This document shows, in pieces, positions 22,379 through 33,629 of a stretch of DNA of 64,000 bases (within the stretch, counting starts at the first letter, position 1; every line of letters starts with the position of its first letter). Made by a program: the position numbers and the translations under genes. This DNA comes from Aselliscus stoliczkanus (lineage: Eukaryota > Chordata > Mammalia > Chiroptera > Hipposideridae), in NCBI GenBank assembly GCA_033961575.1, contig CM066737.1, positions 87,850,271-87,914,270 of the forward strand. The letters run 5' to 3'. Under the pieces are notes generated by a model. It had not been told where the DNA came from, made no database searches, and saw only the letters and a list, made by a program, of their open reading frames with translations.

Positions 22379-22561
22379 AGGGCTAAAGAAGAGGCCCAGC
22401 AGAAGGAAGCCAAAGTGAAACTCCTGACCGAGTCTGTGAATAGTGTCATAGCTCAAGCTCCACCTGCCGCACAAGAGGCCTTAAAAAAGGAAATTGACAC
22501 TCTCACCACCAACTACCAGTGGCTCTGTACCAGACTGAATGGGAAATGCAAGACTTTGGAA
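22379..22561 (+). CDS. DMD: dystrophin exon 27 (183 bp)
   Basis: The exon encodes residues about 1202-1262, helices B and C of spectrin-like repeat 8. It has 61 open codons beginning RAKEEAQQKEAKVKLLTESV and ending NGKCKTLE, including the conserved tryptophan (NYQWLCTRL). Length and phase equal human exon 27. The acceptor is TTTTGCAG|A and the donor GAA|GTTAGT. About 3 of 61 residues differ from recalled human. Repeats 8-9 are reported to bind the polarity kinase PAR-1b (established for mammals). Confidence 0.98.
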
Positions 22562-22613
22562 GTTAGTAGCTTTTCTTGATTCTTATCAGTTATATGACAA
22601 TTTATGGGCATTT

Positions 22614-22855
22614 GTGAAGCACAGTGATTAAGCTTGTAGACTCTGGTATAGACTACTTAGGCTCAAATTCTTCCCTCAGACTCTTACAATTTGTGACTTT
22701 GGGCCAGCTGCTTACCTTGTGTAAACCTGTATCTTGTCTATAAAATGAACATGAAAATAATACCTATATCACAGGGTGTTGAGAAAATTAAATGAGCTAT
22801 ATTCAATTTAAAGTACTGAGCCTAGTCTCAATAAATGTCAGCAGCTATCATTCTA
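22614..22855 (+). repeat. MIR SINE, sense
   Basis: 'agcacagtgattaagcttgtagactctgg', 'tgtgactttgggccagctgcttac', 'aataatacctatatcacagggtgttgagaaaattaaatgagc', then 'ctcaataaatgtcagcagctatcatt'. This is a nearly full-length MIR starting about 50 bp after the exon 27 donor. Confidence 0.85.
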
Positions 22856-23434
22856 ATTCACGTTATTACCATTATTTCTCAGGATTTATAGAAATCGGTC
22901 TCTGTTTTTCATGTTTGAATATACATAAAGTTGTAAGTATCTTAGCAGGAAGGTACTCTGTTGGAGAAGTATATTTTATTATAATTACTTTTAATAATAG
23001 CTGTACCCCGTTGAGTTCTTCATAAGACATGTCTAACTAGCTCTTTTTGGGGAGTAGCTTACATTATATTTATTTATTGTCCTAAGTCGTGCTTTATCTT
23101 TCTCACATGCTAATCTGAAAATAGGTGATAAAGAATTCAGATGCCTCAAATGATTACCATGTAACTGCATCAAAAATAAACTAACACACTCCTTATGAAA
23201 ATACTGTTTACTAACAGTAAGGGTTGTGCTGAAGAACTCAAAACTACCTACTAACAAATGCTAATGCTGCCAGATATGGTTCACTAGATAGGCTTTAAAT
23301 TAAGCCTCGTTCTCCCACAGGAATGGAGCCATTTTTTGTGAATATAGTTGATAAAGAATGCAGGTGCCCCATTATTGTTGAAAAACATTATTGTTTAGAT
23401 AGCTTTTTGTTTTCTTTTGCTTGATATTTATTTA

Positions 23435-23565
23435 GGCTAAGCCAAATAAGTCAGACAGAAAAAGTCAAGAACCATATGACTTCACTCATATGTGGGATAT
23501 AAAACTGAAGGAAAGAAAGGAACAGGACAAACAAAGACACAAAAACTCATAGACATAGACAACAG
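23435..23565 (+). mobile_element. L1 3' fragment, sense
   Basis: 'ccaaataagtcagacagaaaaagtcaagaaccatatgacttcactcatatgtggg' is the ORF2/3'-UTR junction of L1. GTTTAGATAGTTTTTG-like sequence occurs on both sides (about 23394 and 23566), consistent with a target duplication and loss of the tail. Confidence 0.75.
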
Positions 23566-23869
23566 TTTAGATAGTTTTTGATATTAAGTGTTTGATATTT
23601 AAAGGCAACTATAACTCAGGCCAGTAGAATAGACCTTTGAAGATATTTAAAAAATATATTTATTATACCAGCATCTAAGATATTTCCAGTCTTATAATTA
23701 TTAATTATAAAATGTGATCTTTGAGTTTCTCCATTATAAATTTTAATTAACTTCTTTATTTATCAGTATCTGTACCTTTATTTTTCTTTTTTTTTATTAA
23801 AGTGGAATGATATACTGTGTTCTCTTTTGTGTCTGGCTTCTTTCATTCATCATGTTTATTTATTTATTT

Positions 23870-23975
23870 ATTTTTCTTTTTGAGGGCAGTGTCACTGGCC
23901 CTCATATGTGGGACCCGAACCGGGGCCACTGGCTTCCCAAGCCAACTCTTAACCACCGCGCCACTCGGCCAGTCC
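23870..23975 (-). mobile_element. tRNA-derived SINE (family A), antisense
   Basis: A (TTTA)n-containing tail, TGAGGGCAGTGTCACTGGCC, CTCATATGTGGGACCCG, and a head ending CGCCACTCGGCCAGTCC. Confidence 0.9.
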
Positions 23976-24819
23976 TCTGTCCCTTTTTTTTATTCAATGC
24001 ATTCTTCATACACTACGCTAGTACCTTCTGTATGCCCGGAACTGTTACAGTTGCTGAGGGTATAAATTAAAATCTCTTCGATAGTGCTATGTAAGTGCTA
24101 CAGAAAATAAAACCAAGAATAAGAAAGGAAGGAATGACACTGTAAGTCTCAAGAAAGTCACAACTAATTCACTATCATGTTACATGAGGGAGGAACTTTG
24201 CATATCTAGGAAATTGCTTTCTGTTAATATTTAAATAAAACACAACTATTTTTTATGTTCTTAATTTCTTTACATGATCATTAGTCTTTGCTTCCTATTA
24301 TTCATGTTGTTCATTTAAAAGGTATGTTAATCCATCAATAATCTCTTTGGGGGTGTGTTTTCCAAAGAACTCTTTTATTTTCATATTAATAACAACATTT
24401 TCAAGACTTTTTATCAAATTATCCTTCCATTTGTTATCTGTAATGTCACTTCTAAACACCCCTATTGTATTAACGTTATTAAGTTATTTAGTCCCTTTTT
24501 ATTCCCTCTCCACTGGTCTGGAATATACACACTATTTATTTTATCTCAGTGGGTCCTTTAATTATTACCTTTCATGCCTGAATCAATAGTCCATCAATAA
24601 TAAATATTTTTACGTACTTTTCTCACAGTGATATAGCAGAACCATTAGCATGGTTTAACTGTCAATTGATGTCCATCTTCCATAGTATACTGGCACCTTA
24701 TTTCTTGCTCCCTAAATTAGTCAATGCTATTGCCACTATTGTAGTTCTTATTATTTTTAATAACATTTTAGATTTGCCAATGCTATTTTACCAATGTCTA
24801 TGATGACTTTTGGTTTTTG

Positions 24820-25850
24820 TATCTTTCTTTTGCATCTCCTCTTTCATTAAGTGTGAATAGCAAATACTGTCAGATTTTGCATGACTGAAAATGCCTTTAT
24901 TTTGCCCTCAGTATTGATTAATAGACTAACTGAGCATCTAATGATACTGGGACAGTTATATTTAGTTACACTGAAAAATATTATTTTATTGTCTTCTGAA
25001 ATTTCATACTGTTTAAGAAGTCTACTGTCAAATTATTGTTTCTTTATAATTTTCTCTGATACACTTTCGTTTTCTCTTTTTCTCCATTGCTTTGCAGTTT
25101 TGTTCTATTTTGTCTATGTGTAATTTGCTTTCATTTATACTTTGTCAGCTGGTATATTAATAAGAACAGAAGAACAGAGATTATTTCTCTCTTGGTCTCC
25201 ATTATCTTTTTGAATATTTTCTTTCTCCATTTCTTCCTAGGGGAACTTTTATTTGATTTATAAAGAATCTCCCCATTCCGTATTCTGATTCTTGGCTTCT
25301 CTTTAATCCTTTCCATATTTCTGTCTTTATCTTCTGGATTCTGGGTAACTTTCTAAAATCTGCGTTCTAATTCACAAATTCTCTCTCCAACCTCCTACTG
25401 CATAATTTATCCTTTCATATATAAATATATTCATCTCGTCTATACATGCATTTACTAATATGTGTGCATGTTTATATTCTGTCAAAGACCATATTTTTTC
25501 TTTCTCAAGTTTTTACTTAGTTATTTTGCAAATCTGTCTCATAATATTTTGCTCTTGTGTAATTCTATTTCTTCCTTTAGTTAAGCAATTAAAACTTAGG
25601 TGATCTATTTGGTTAAGTCTCAACTTAATTATAAATACACAAGAAACAGTTTTATTTTTCCAGTGTCTAAAATCAACCATGTAAAACCTTGTTTCATGCC
25701 TAGTAGTTGGATTCTTCATCAGTATTTCAGTCTGATCCCATAAATTTTCATTGACTTTTAATTATTAACATTGAGTCTCATTTAAATTTCTGTCTCATAC
25801 TTTATTAAAATCTTCCACCAATTTAGATTAATCTTGTAGCTTCAGCAATT
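24820..25850 (-). mobile_element. Old L1-like remnant, antisense (tentative)
   Basis: T-rich sequence with 'tactgggacagttatatttagttacactgaaaaatattattttattgtcttctg' followed by T-rich helix-like text resembles antisense old L1 sequence. Diverged and uncertain at both ends. Confidence 0.35.
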
Positions 25851-26014
25851 TATACAGGGGTAAGAGTGAAGAAAAGTCATCTTACAGATCTTCTTCCCAC
25901 TCAATTTTTGGATAGTGATCTTCTAGTGTTGGTATATTAGACAAAAAAGAAGGGGGAAATGTACTCTTCATCTGATGTCCTTTTCTTGGATGGCTAAAAT
26001 TGTTATATCCTTTT

Positions 26015-26488
26015 TGTTTGTTTGTTTGTTTGTTGTTTTTTAAAAAATATTTTATTGGGGAATTGTGGGAGGGAATAGTGTTGGGGAATCGGGGAAGGGG
26101 AACAGACAAGTTGCTGTCCTTTTGTTCTTCAGTCTATTTGTGGAGGACGCTGCTTCACTGGCCCTTGTTGGTATTATCATTGTGCTCTTCCCAGGTGAGG
26201 CAGTTCAGTTGCTGGCCATTGGATGGCCGCTCACGGCCGCTCATGGCAGCTCACGCTAGCTGCCAGCCACTCATGGAAGCTTAATGCAGCCCACTGCAGC
26301 AAGGGCTGCAGCCTATGCTGTCGCTGGCAACTCACAGCAGCCCAGCTCCTGGTGGAGATATTGTCCACCACCATAGCGGTAGAGAGTGCAGCATCACTGG
26401 CCCTCATGTGGGATCTGAACCAGGGCCCTGCCACTCAGACCTGGCATCCCAAGTCAACTCTGAACCAACGTGCCACTCGACAGCCCAC
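26015..26488 (-). mobile_element. Composite SINE-headed element, antisense copy
   Basis: Read on the minus strand: a family A-type tRNA head (GGTTCAGATCCCACATGAGG), a 3-domain body with GCTGCAGCCC-TTGCTGCAGTGGGCTGC, short GAGCGGC-type repeats (GTGAGCTGCCATGAGCGGCC), a block 'gggaagagcacaatgataataccaac', a C-rich stretch, and the terminus TTCCCCAATAAAATATTTTT with an (AAAC)n tail. TATCCTTTT flanks both sides (about 26005 and 26491). About 470 bp. Confidence 0.75.
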
Positions 26489-26988
26489 TGTATCCTTTTG
26501 TGAACACCCACATGCATTTGTGATGATGAGTCTGTTATCACCAGACCCTATGGGTTATCACCACTGACCTGGATTGTTCTGTCAGTGGACTCTGTATGGT
26601 CTGTGGGGATCCCAGTCAGCCTTACCAAAATGGACTTTGAACCCCACAAAAGATTTCGTAGGCATGTATGATACCTTGCAATATTTAACAGGAATTACAG
26701 ACTGACTCTTGTCAGGAGCCTTACACCAAATTCCCTTGAGAATTACACATTTTTGACCCATGTTTCTATGACCTTCTAGAGTCTTATTTACCCACCACTT
26801 CTCATTTCCTGCTGTGGGCGCTGGCTGATGCCATCTTGTATGACTCTCAGGAATGAGGAAGGTGAAAGTTGGCCTTGGTTCCTCTTTGACCATGCTAGCA
26901 GCTCAATTGGGAATTCATGTGCACCATCCCTTTATTAATATATTCACCCACTTGATGAGCAACGTTCTTTTAGATTCTGAACAAAAGG

Positions 26989-27094
26989 GGCCATAATTAA
27001 GCGCTGGTTTGGGAAGCCAGCGGCCCCGGTTCGGGTCCCACATATGAGGGCCAGTGACACTGCCCTCAAACAAAAACAAAAACAAAAACAAAAA
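26989..27094 (+). mobile_element. tRNA-derived SINE (family A), sense, with head deletion and (CAAAAA)n tail
   Basis: GGGGCC is followed directly by AATTAAGCGCTGG, so about 20 bp of the head including the A-box region is missing. The rest (CGGTTCGGGTCCC, CATATGAGGGCCAGTGACAC) is typical and ends in a CAAAAA hexamer array. Confidence 0.88.
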
Positions 27095-27108
27095 CAAAAA
27101 AAAACTTT

Positions 27109-27560
27109 CTAAAGGGCCGGCCAAGTGGTACATTGGTTAGGAGCTGGTTTTGGGATGCCAGCAACCCGGGTTCGGATCCCACATATGAGGGCCAATGACT
27201 GCCCCCTACAGCTAACTACACCTCCACCTGGAGCTGGGCTGTGCCAGCCCCGGTGACGGTGTAGGCTGCAGCCCCTGCTGCAGTGGGCTGCCATAGGCTA
27301 CAGTGAGCGGCTGGCAGCCAGGGTGAGCGGCTGGCAGCCAGCGTGAGCTGCCAATAGCCGTGGTGAGCGACCATCCAGAGACTGGCGACTGATCTGTCTC
27401 ATCCGGGAAGAGCACAATGATACCAACACGGGCCAGTGAAGCAACGTCCTCCGCAACTAGACTGAAGAACAAAAAAAATAACAGCAACTTGTCAGTTCCC
27501 CTTCCCCAATTCCCCAATGCTGTTCCCCTCCCCCAATTCCCCAATAAAATCTTAAAAAAG
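27109..27560 (+). mobile_element. Composite SINE-headed element, sense copy
   Basis: Its order matches the copy at 26015: tRNA-like head (GGCCGGCCAAGTGGTACATTGG, then GGTTCGGATCCCACATATG), a GGAGCTGGGCTGTGCCAG block, GCTGCAGCCCCTGCTGCAG, tandem GTGAGCGGCTGGCAGCCAG units (two near-identical copies around 27300-27345), GGGAAGAGCACAATGATACC, a C-rich duplicated stretch, and the terminus TTCCCCAATAAAATC. No protein frame is convincing. Confidence 0.75.
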
Positions 27561-29479
27561 GGGGGGCCAGATGAGTTTCCCCCAAACATGCCCTTAAAAT
27601 GGTAAGGAAAAAGAATTGCCTAACTTTTCATGTTCTCTTCACCCCCCACCAATGCCCTCTCCATCAGCTCCTCTTTAGACAAGGGCTGGTGAAAACCTAT
27701 TGACAGAATTTCTGTCATCATAGAATGTAAGGAAGTTAGCCTTTTATTTTTTAAGTATGAACTAGAGTTGCCAGTCTCAAGAAAAATAGATTCAACTAGC
27801 AACTTTTACCACCAGACTGAACTTGTTTATTATAAAATAGTTTAAAACTGTTGTGTTATCTCTAGGTCATAAGGCGTGGAGTCTACCATTTGTTCCAACT
27901 TTTGACAGCCTCTAATGACAGTGAATTTCCTCACATGGCTTCGCTTTTTTTTTTTTTGTGAACTCACCTCTGGTATGAATTATTTTTACTGAAAATCTCT
28001 TCTTTTCTGGGCTGTTGGAGGGTCCTTATGAGTCCTTTCTATTTGTCTCTACCAGGGTTTGAGAGATGTTATGTTCTACCCCCATGTGTGCTGTAAACTT
28101 TGGCTTCACTGTCTTATGGATGGATCATCATTTTCTCACCAAAATCCAAAGGATTCTCAACTTCCTTGTTAATTCCTTATACTCTAGTGGGTGGTGATTT
28201 CGTATTGTTTGTTTCCAGGATACATAGCATACAGTGTTTCCCATCTCCCTGGAATGCATGAGACCAATGACTCATTTCCCATCCCAAGTTAGTGTTGAAT
28301 ACCCTAGTTTTTATGTCACATACCCTGTTCTGATAATGCCAGTATTTCGGTAAGCTTGGCTTCCCAACCTGTACCTGCACTTGATTTCCCTCTTTGTTTC
28401 TGCCACCTGAAGATTTTTCAGACTTGTTTCATAGATACGCTGTGAATTAAAAATGTTTTCCTTCACATTTTATTCAGCATTTCAATATGACCGATGCCGG
28501 GGTAGGGGGATTACCACATCAGCTCCATTTTCCATTTGGAATGGAAGTTTCCTTTTTTTGTTGGTACATGCTTCAAAGTCAGTTTCAATTCTGTCATTTC
28601 AAACTACTTTTCAGTTTCAAACTGTTAAGTTTAGCAGTTATTCTGAGGGGCTTTTAGCTCCAGCTCAGGCTGCACAACTATATTTTATTTTGCCAAGGTG
28701 ACCTGTAAAGCCAGGACATTCATCTTCTCCAGTTGTGTCCTTCAGATGTATTGAGGACACAAGAGGCCATCCATCCTGATGGCTAGCTAAATCAGCAAAG
28801 TAGTTAATTACCTCAATCTGCACCAAAGTTAATAAGACACATTACCAATTGCATCTCCTTATCTTCAAAGCTCTATTTAAGGAGGTATTTATTATTTTCC
28901 AACTGGGATCTTTGCCCAGAAGGAAGACAGGCTGTAGTCCAGCAGGAGCTGGAAGTGCCCCAGATTTAAGATTTCTATCACCTTTTAAAGCAAACTACTT
29001 AATTTCACTTTTTTTTCTGATGAACTGAATATGTAAAATACCAAGCAAGTATTGGTCGACTGGTAAGGCAGATACGTTTTATCAGGTAGAGAGGGAGTCT
29101 TCCATCATTTATTTGAAAGGGCTAGGCTCAAAAGTGAAAAAATGGTAAATCAGAAAGAATTTTGTTCTCTGCTCAAATAAAATGTTCTTTCTAAGCTTCA
29201 TTTTTGGTAGAGGCGAGGTGGGGGTGGTAGCAGGTAGTGCTAATTGTGCTATTGTAGTTATAGGTTTGCCCAATATTTACAATCTCAAAACTAATGGAAA
29301 ATGATCATTTTTATATTCTTGGCCTCTAGTGCATCTTCCTGCTTTTTCCCCAACCGACATGACCATAATCCAGAAACTTGCCTTTATTATTCATGTTTTT
29401 AAAAACATTTTATCACATGGATATGAATGCATAAACAATGTATTGATCAATTTTGCTTGTTTTGAGCATTACAAAAATG

Positions 29480-30030
29480 GTAATCTATCATATATAGTTT
29501 TCTAGGGTTTCCTTTTTTTGCCCCAAATTTTTGTGTATGAAATTCATCTATATTGTTGATGAATGTATTTGGTTTTACTTCCTTATTCTCTGTTTAAATG
29601 TGGTACAATATACAAGTATATTTGTTCTCCTGCCAGTGAATATTAAGGTTGTTTCCTTTCTTCTTAAAAAATTCTGGCTATTACAAAAAGTGCTGAAATG
29701 TACATTTTTGTGACTACCTTTGTTATCCATGCAAATCAGTTTCTCTGAGGATATATACTGAAAATTGGAGTTGTTAGGCTGTTGGGTTTGTGGATATTCG
29801 TCTTACTGAGAATGACAAATTATTTTTCAAACTGGTCATTCCAACATACACACCCACCAGAAATAAATACAAATTTATGTTAATATATACCTTCTGTCAC
29901 ACTTGAAATTGTTAAACTTCTCATTTCTATTAGTCATTGTGGCATAAATATCTCACTGTAATCCTGACTTACATTCCCCTGATTACTGAATTTGAATGTA
30001 TTTTCATATGTTTATTGGATGTACATATCT
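29480..30030 (-). mobile_element. Old L1 ORF2/3' remnant, antisense
   Basis: 'aatttttgtgtatgaaattcatc...gtggtacaatatacaag...agtgctgaaatgtacatttttgtgac...tttctctgaggatatatactg...aactggtcattccaacatacacacccaccag' is the usual antisense order of decayed L1 ORF2. Confidence 0.6.
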
Positions 30031-30489
30031 TTTTCTTTGAAAACTAGTTCAGGCTTTCCTTCCCTATCCCAAGGTCAGAAAAATACTCTTCTATATGTTC
30101 TGTTAGCCATCTTAAAGTTTTGCTTTTTTATGTATGGGTTCTGTTGTGTATTAATCAGTTTTTTTCCAATGTATATCAAAAACCATTTTAAAATAGTCTT
30201 ATCCTTGAAATAGTTAGTAGTTATATTTCTCATAATGTACCACAAGGAAATAATTTGAAATGTGAAAAAAATCCATACTCATGATGATGTTCACCATACA
30301 CTTTTAGTAGCAAACAAAAACAAAAATAGTGTAACTATTCAATGAATGTTAATTGTTAAAGAAACAAAAATATAGCCACTTAAATGAAACTTAGAGTTTC
30401 ATTAAAAATGTCTTCTTAGTATTATGGAAAAAATTATATGATGTAATGTTTAGTGACTAGCACTATACTTAAATCTATATTTTAATTTT

Positions 30490-30545
30490 TAATTAAATTT
30501 TTTGGGGTGACAATGCTTAGTAAAACTCTATAGATTAGAGTATTA
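30490..30545 (-). mobile_element. Short L1 3' terminus, antisense
   Basis: 'aattaaattttttggggtgacaatgcttagtaaaac' is only the last 50 bp or so of the L1 seen elsewhere in the window. Confidence 0.6.
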
Positions 30546-30892
30546 GAATAGATGATGTGTTGGGATGCTAGGTTTATATATGCATTTTTAGATAGGCATT
30601 TATTTTTATTTTTCTCAGATTGTAATGTTGATGGATCATTTGTTTATTTCAAAAAGTAAATCACTGGATCTTGAATTTATTTATGTAATAAGATATTTCC
30701 TTAATGATGTGTAATTATAGATGTATTAGATGATCAAATCGACTAGTTGCACTTTCAATTATCGACTGAAAAGGAAAGGTGCAATCTAAAATAAATGTTA
30801 TATTTTCAGAGGTTTTACAAATGGAAACATCAAAGTCTCCCAATCACTTTTCCACTGAAATATTTCACCTGAGATATATATGTCTTTCTTAG

Positions 30893-31027
30893 GAAGTTTG
30901 GGCATGTTGGCATGAGTTACTGTCCTACTTGGAGAAGGCAAACAAGTGGCTGAATGAAGTGGAATTCAAACTTAAAACCACTGAAAATATTCCCGGTGGA
31001 GCTGAGGAAATCTCCGAGGTGCTAGAG
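30893..31027 (+). CDS. DMD: dystrophin exon 28 (135 bp)
   Basis: The exon encodes residues about 1263-1307, the start of spectrin-like repeat 9. It has 45 open codons beginning EVWACWHELLSYLEKANKW and ending EEISEVLE. Length and phase equal human exon 28. The two tryptophans and the NEVEFKLKTTENIPGGAEE segment are preserved; only the last residue (E for D) differs from recalled human. The acceptor is CTTTCTTAG|G and the donor GAG|GTAAGT (near consensus). Part of the region reported to bind PAR-1b. Confidence 0.98.
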
Positions 31028-32643
31028 GTAAGTTGTGAATTAATCTAAAGGATGATCATTTATATGCTGTATTGAGAGATGTCAAGTACTGAATAAAAAA
31101 TGAACTCAAAGAAAATGACACCGAGAGCTTAGTCACTATGCTTCCTCCAGCCCTGGCACTTTGGGTGAAACCTTTGTTTCCTCGAAGAACCTTCCAGTCT
31201 CAAGGTTTTAAAAAGGATTTAAATAACCTTACAGAGGACAGTTGGTGTTTGCTCCATCACTAAGTTTTATGTTGACACGTTTCTTTATCTGCTTCAATCT
31301 ACTACAGAACTGCGCAGACTGTTTAGTTTGAATGCACACTTTTGCTCCTTTGGAATAGGGCTTAAAGGAGATAATAATATAAAATCCTATTTCTAGTTTA
31401 AAAGCTACATTTATTGTATTGGGACATATTTTAAAATTATTTAAAATAAAAAGTGTATACCTTTCAGAATGTTTTGAGGTATTAAATGGGCATGCTTTGA
31501 TATTAGAAATATATGTTTAAAATGTTCATACATTTTAGTAGTTACAAAATTTTAGTGTACTTTTAAGTTTTATTTTGAAAAATATTTAAAAAGTAAAATG
31601 TAAAGACTTTCTCAGGTATAAACTTTGATGTATATGGATTTCATATAATTAATCATTTATGTTCTATGCTTTTTATTGTACTTCTGGTTAATCCTTTACA
31701 TATAACAAATAGGTAGTTTTAGCATATGTATTGTATGTAAAGACATATGTGGTACTGCCCTTGTGTAAATATGCTAAAATGAGGTACATATATTAATCAA
31801 GATGTGAGGAAAATGCAAAATGTTTCTTTAGACAGAATAGAATTTGGATCTGAGAATGTCCCAGCAGAAACTTAGACATCGTTATATCTGACTTCCTTAT
31901 TTTTATGAGAGAATTATGAAACTTGAAGAGACATCAAAGCACAATGAGAGAGGTTTCATGTGGACTGTAATTTTGGCCCTGTCCTATTTAGAATTGTTCA
32001 TTGACCAAAGATTCCTTGTGAATCAACAATGCCGTGCATCTTCCAAAACAGATGAAGAAACCTACATTAGTAAAAGAATGGTGGACAGAACAAGGGATGT
32101 GATAATGTGGTTGTCCTATGAATGATCAGAATGAAGGACCTCATTCTCATTTTTATTGCCTCCCAGTCCAAAGATGGTGGTTCTACCTCTAAGCCATGGA
32201 TGTGTGAAAACATGTGAAGGGCAAAGGGTTTTCTTCTAAAGAGACTGTACATTTTTTTTTTAATTTGGAAAGAGAACTTCTTGAAATTCTACGTACATAT
32301 ACTGTCAGAATCATTTCACTTGGCCACCACTAGCTATAAGAGAAATTGAGTATTTTACCTTTTCAGGTTTTAGAGTAGAGGGCATCAAAGAAGAAGGTGG
32401 CTGTGAATCATTTTTAAGCGTCTCCTTCCACAATCTTGCCATAAATTCATGAAGATTTACATTCAACAACATCATCTTTTTTTGAAATAACAGTGATCTT
32501 CCAAATCTATTAGCCCAATTAAATATTGTTTTAAATTGCTTGTAACTTAATTATATGTAAAGCAAAAGATACTGAGCATTCTGTGTTAATTCAATGTATT
32601 TAGAAAAAGAAGAGCAATAGTAATTATTGCAAATGTGTTTCAG
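31028..32643 (+). other. DMD: DMD intron 28
   Basis: A 1.6-kb AT-rich intron. I see no interspersed repeat I can name and no convincing reading frame; the 60-70 codon frames near 31916-32252 look random. The acceptor is TGTGTTTCAG. Confidence 0.92.
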
Positions 32644-32793
32644 TCACTTGAAAATTTGATGCAACACTCAGAGGATAACCCAAATCAGATTCGTATATTG
32701 GCACAGACCTTAACAGATGGCGGAGTCATGGATGAACTGATCAATGAGGAACTTGAGACATTTAACTCTCGTTGGAGAGAACTACATGAAGAG
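32644..32793 (+). CDS. DMD: dystrophin exon 29 (150 bp)
   Basis: The exon encodes residues about 1308-1357, helices B and C of spectrin-like repeat 9. It has 50 open codons beginning SLENLMQHSEDNPNQIRIL and ending SRWRELHEE, with the conserved tryptophan. Length and phase equal human exon 29. The acceptor is GTTTCAG|T and the donor GAG|GTATGA. One residue of 50 (Q for R) differs from recalled human. Confidence 0.98.
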
Positions 32794-33629
32794 GTATGAC
32801 GATGAGAGTGAAAAATCTCTTTAAACTGATTTGCATAAGCATCTAGCATATACTTTTAGCCTTATCAGATGAAATGAATATTTACATATTAGCTCAACTT
32901 CCAGCTTTTAGAAACTGTCAAGTGCTAGACATGGCTGAACTATTTATATGTGTAGTTAATCATTTTAATTTATAAAATGTTATGGGTTTTAACAAGAAAT
33001 TGAGACATACCAAATATAGTAATGCGCTCAACTCCACAAACAAGTAACTAATCTAGTGTTCAAAATCAGATCTTATCTGACCACAAAGTTCTTTACCCTA
33101 AGAAAGATTAACCAATATGTGTAGGTATCCTTACATCTGTCTGTTTCTCTGTATTTCCCTTTCTTGCTCTGTCTCTTTCTGTCTCTACACATGCATACAC
33201 ACGTTTGTTATGGTCACATGTAATCTGTTAGTAAGACATGTAACTCTATTAGCACCCAAGATATTGGGTACTGGTTATCCTTCCTAAATAATACAAAAAT
33301 CTTTTGGTTTATATAACAGAAGAATTTTTACATTTAAAAATTCACACACGGTATGATTTTTTCAAATCACAATTAAAAGAAAACATATTCCTCCCAATGA
33401 AACAATGTTTTGCATATGTACAATTGAATCAAAACTGGATTGTTTGTCAGGAAGGAAAAAATAGAACATTATAAAGTTTATTTCCATATCCATTCAAGTG
33501 CATCTGCCACACGTGAGATACTGTTCTAAGGTTCTAAACTTCCTATCCTTCATTACTTATAGACATTGCTTAGTTAAACAAAAAGTCATTGATTTCTTAG
33601 TATTTTTAGACATGAGAACAAATAATATT

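Larger units (their letters stand above)
22562..30892 (+). other. DMD: DMD intron 27
   Basis: This 8.3-kb intron holds a MIR (about 22614-22855), an L1 3' fragment (about 23435-23565), SINEs (23870-23975 and 26989-27094), two inverted copies of a composite SINE-headed element (26015-26488 and 27109-27560), and antisense old L1 sequence (about 24820-25850 and 29480-30030). The stretches 22860-23430, 24080-24820, 26500-26980, 27570-29480 and 30030-30892 have nothing I recognise apart from a short L1 terminus near 30490. The acceptor is TCTTTCTTAG. Confidence 0.9.

Noticed and set aside
26582..26893. 103-codon minus-strand frame between the composite elements
   Set aside because: I recognise no domain, and a single open frame of this length is within chance for 64 kb; no supporting splice or repeat evidence.
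26000..27589. Frames of 94-125 codons on both strands, Ala/His/Ser-rich
   Set aside because: They fall in the two composite SINE-headed elements, and the frames differ between the copies, so no protein is conserved.
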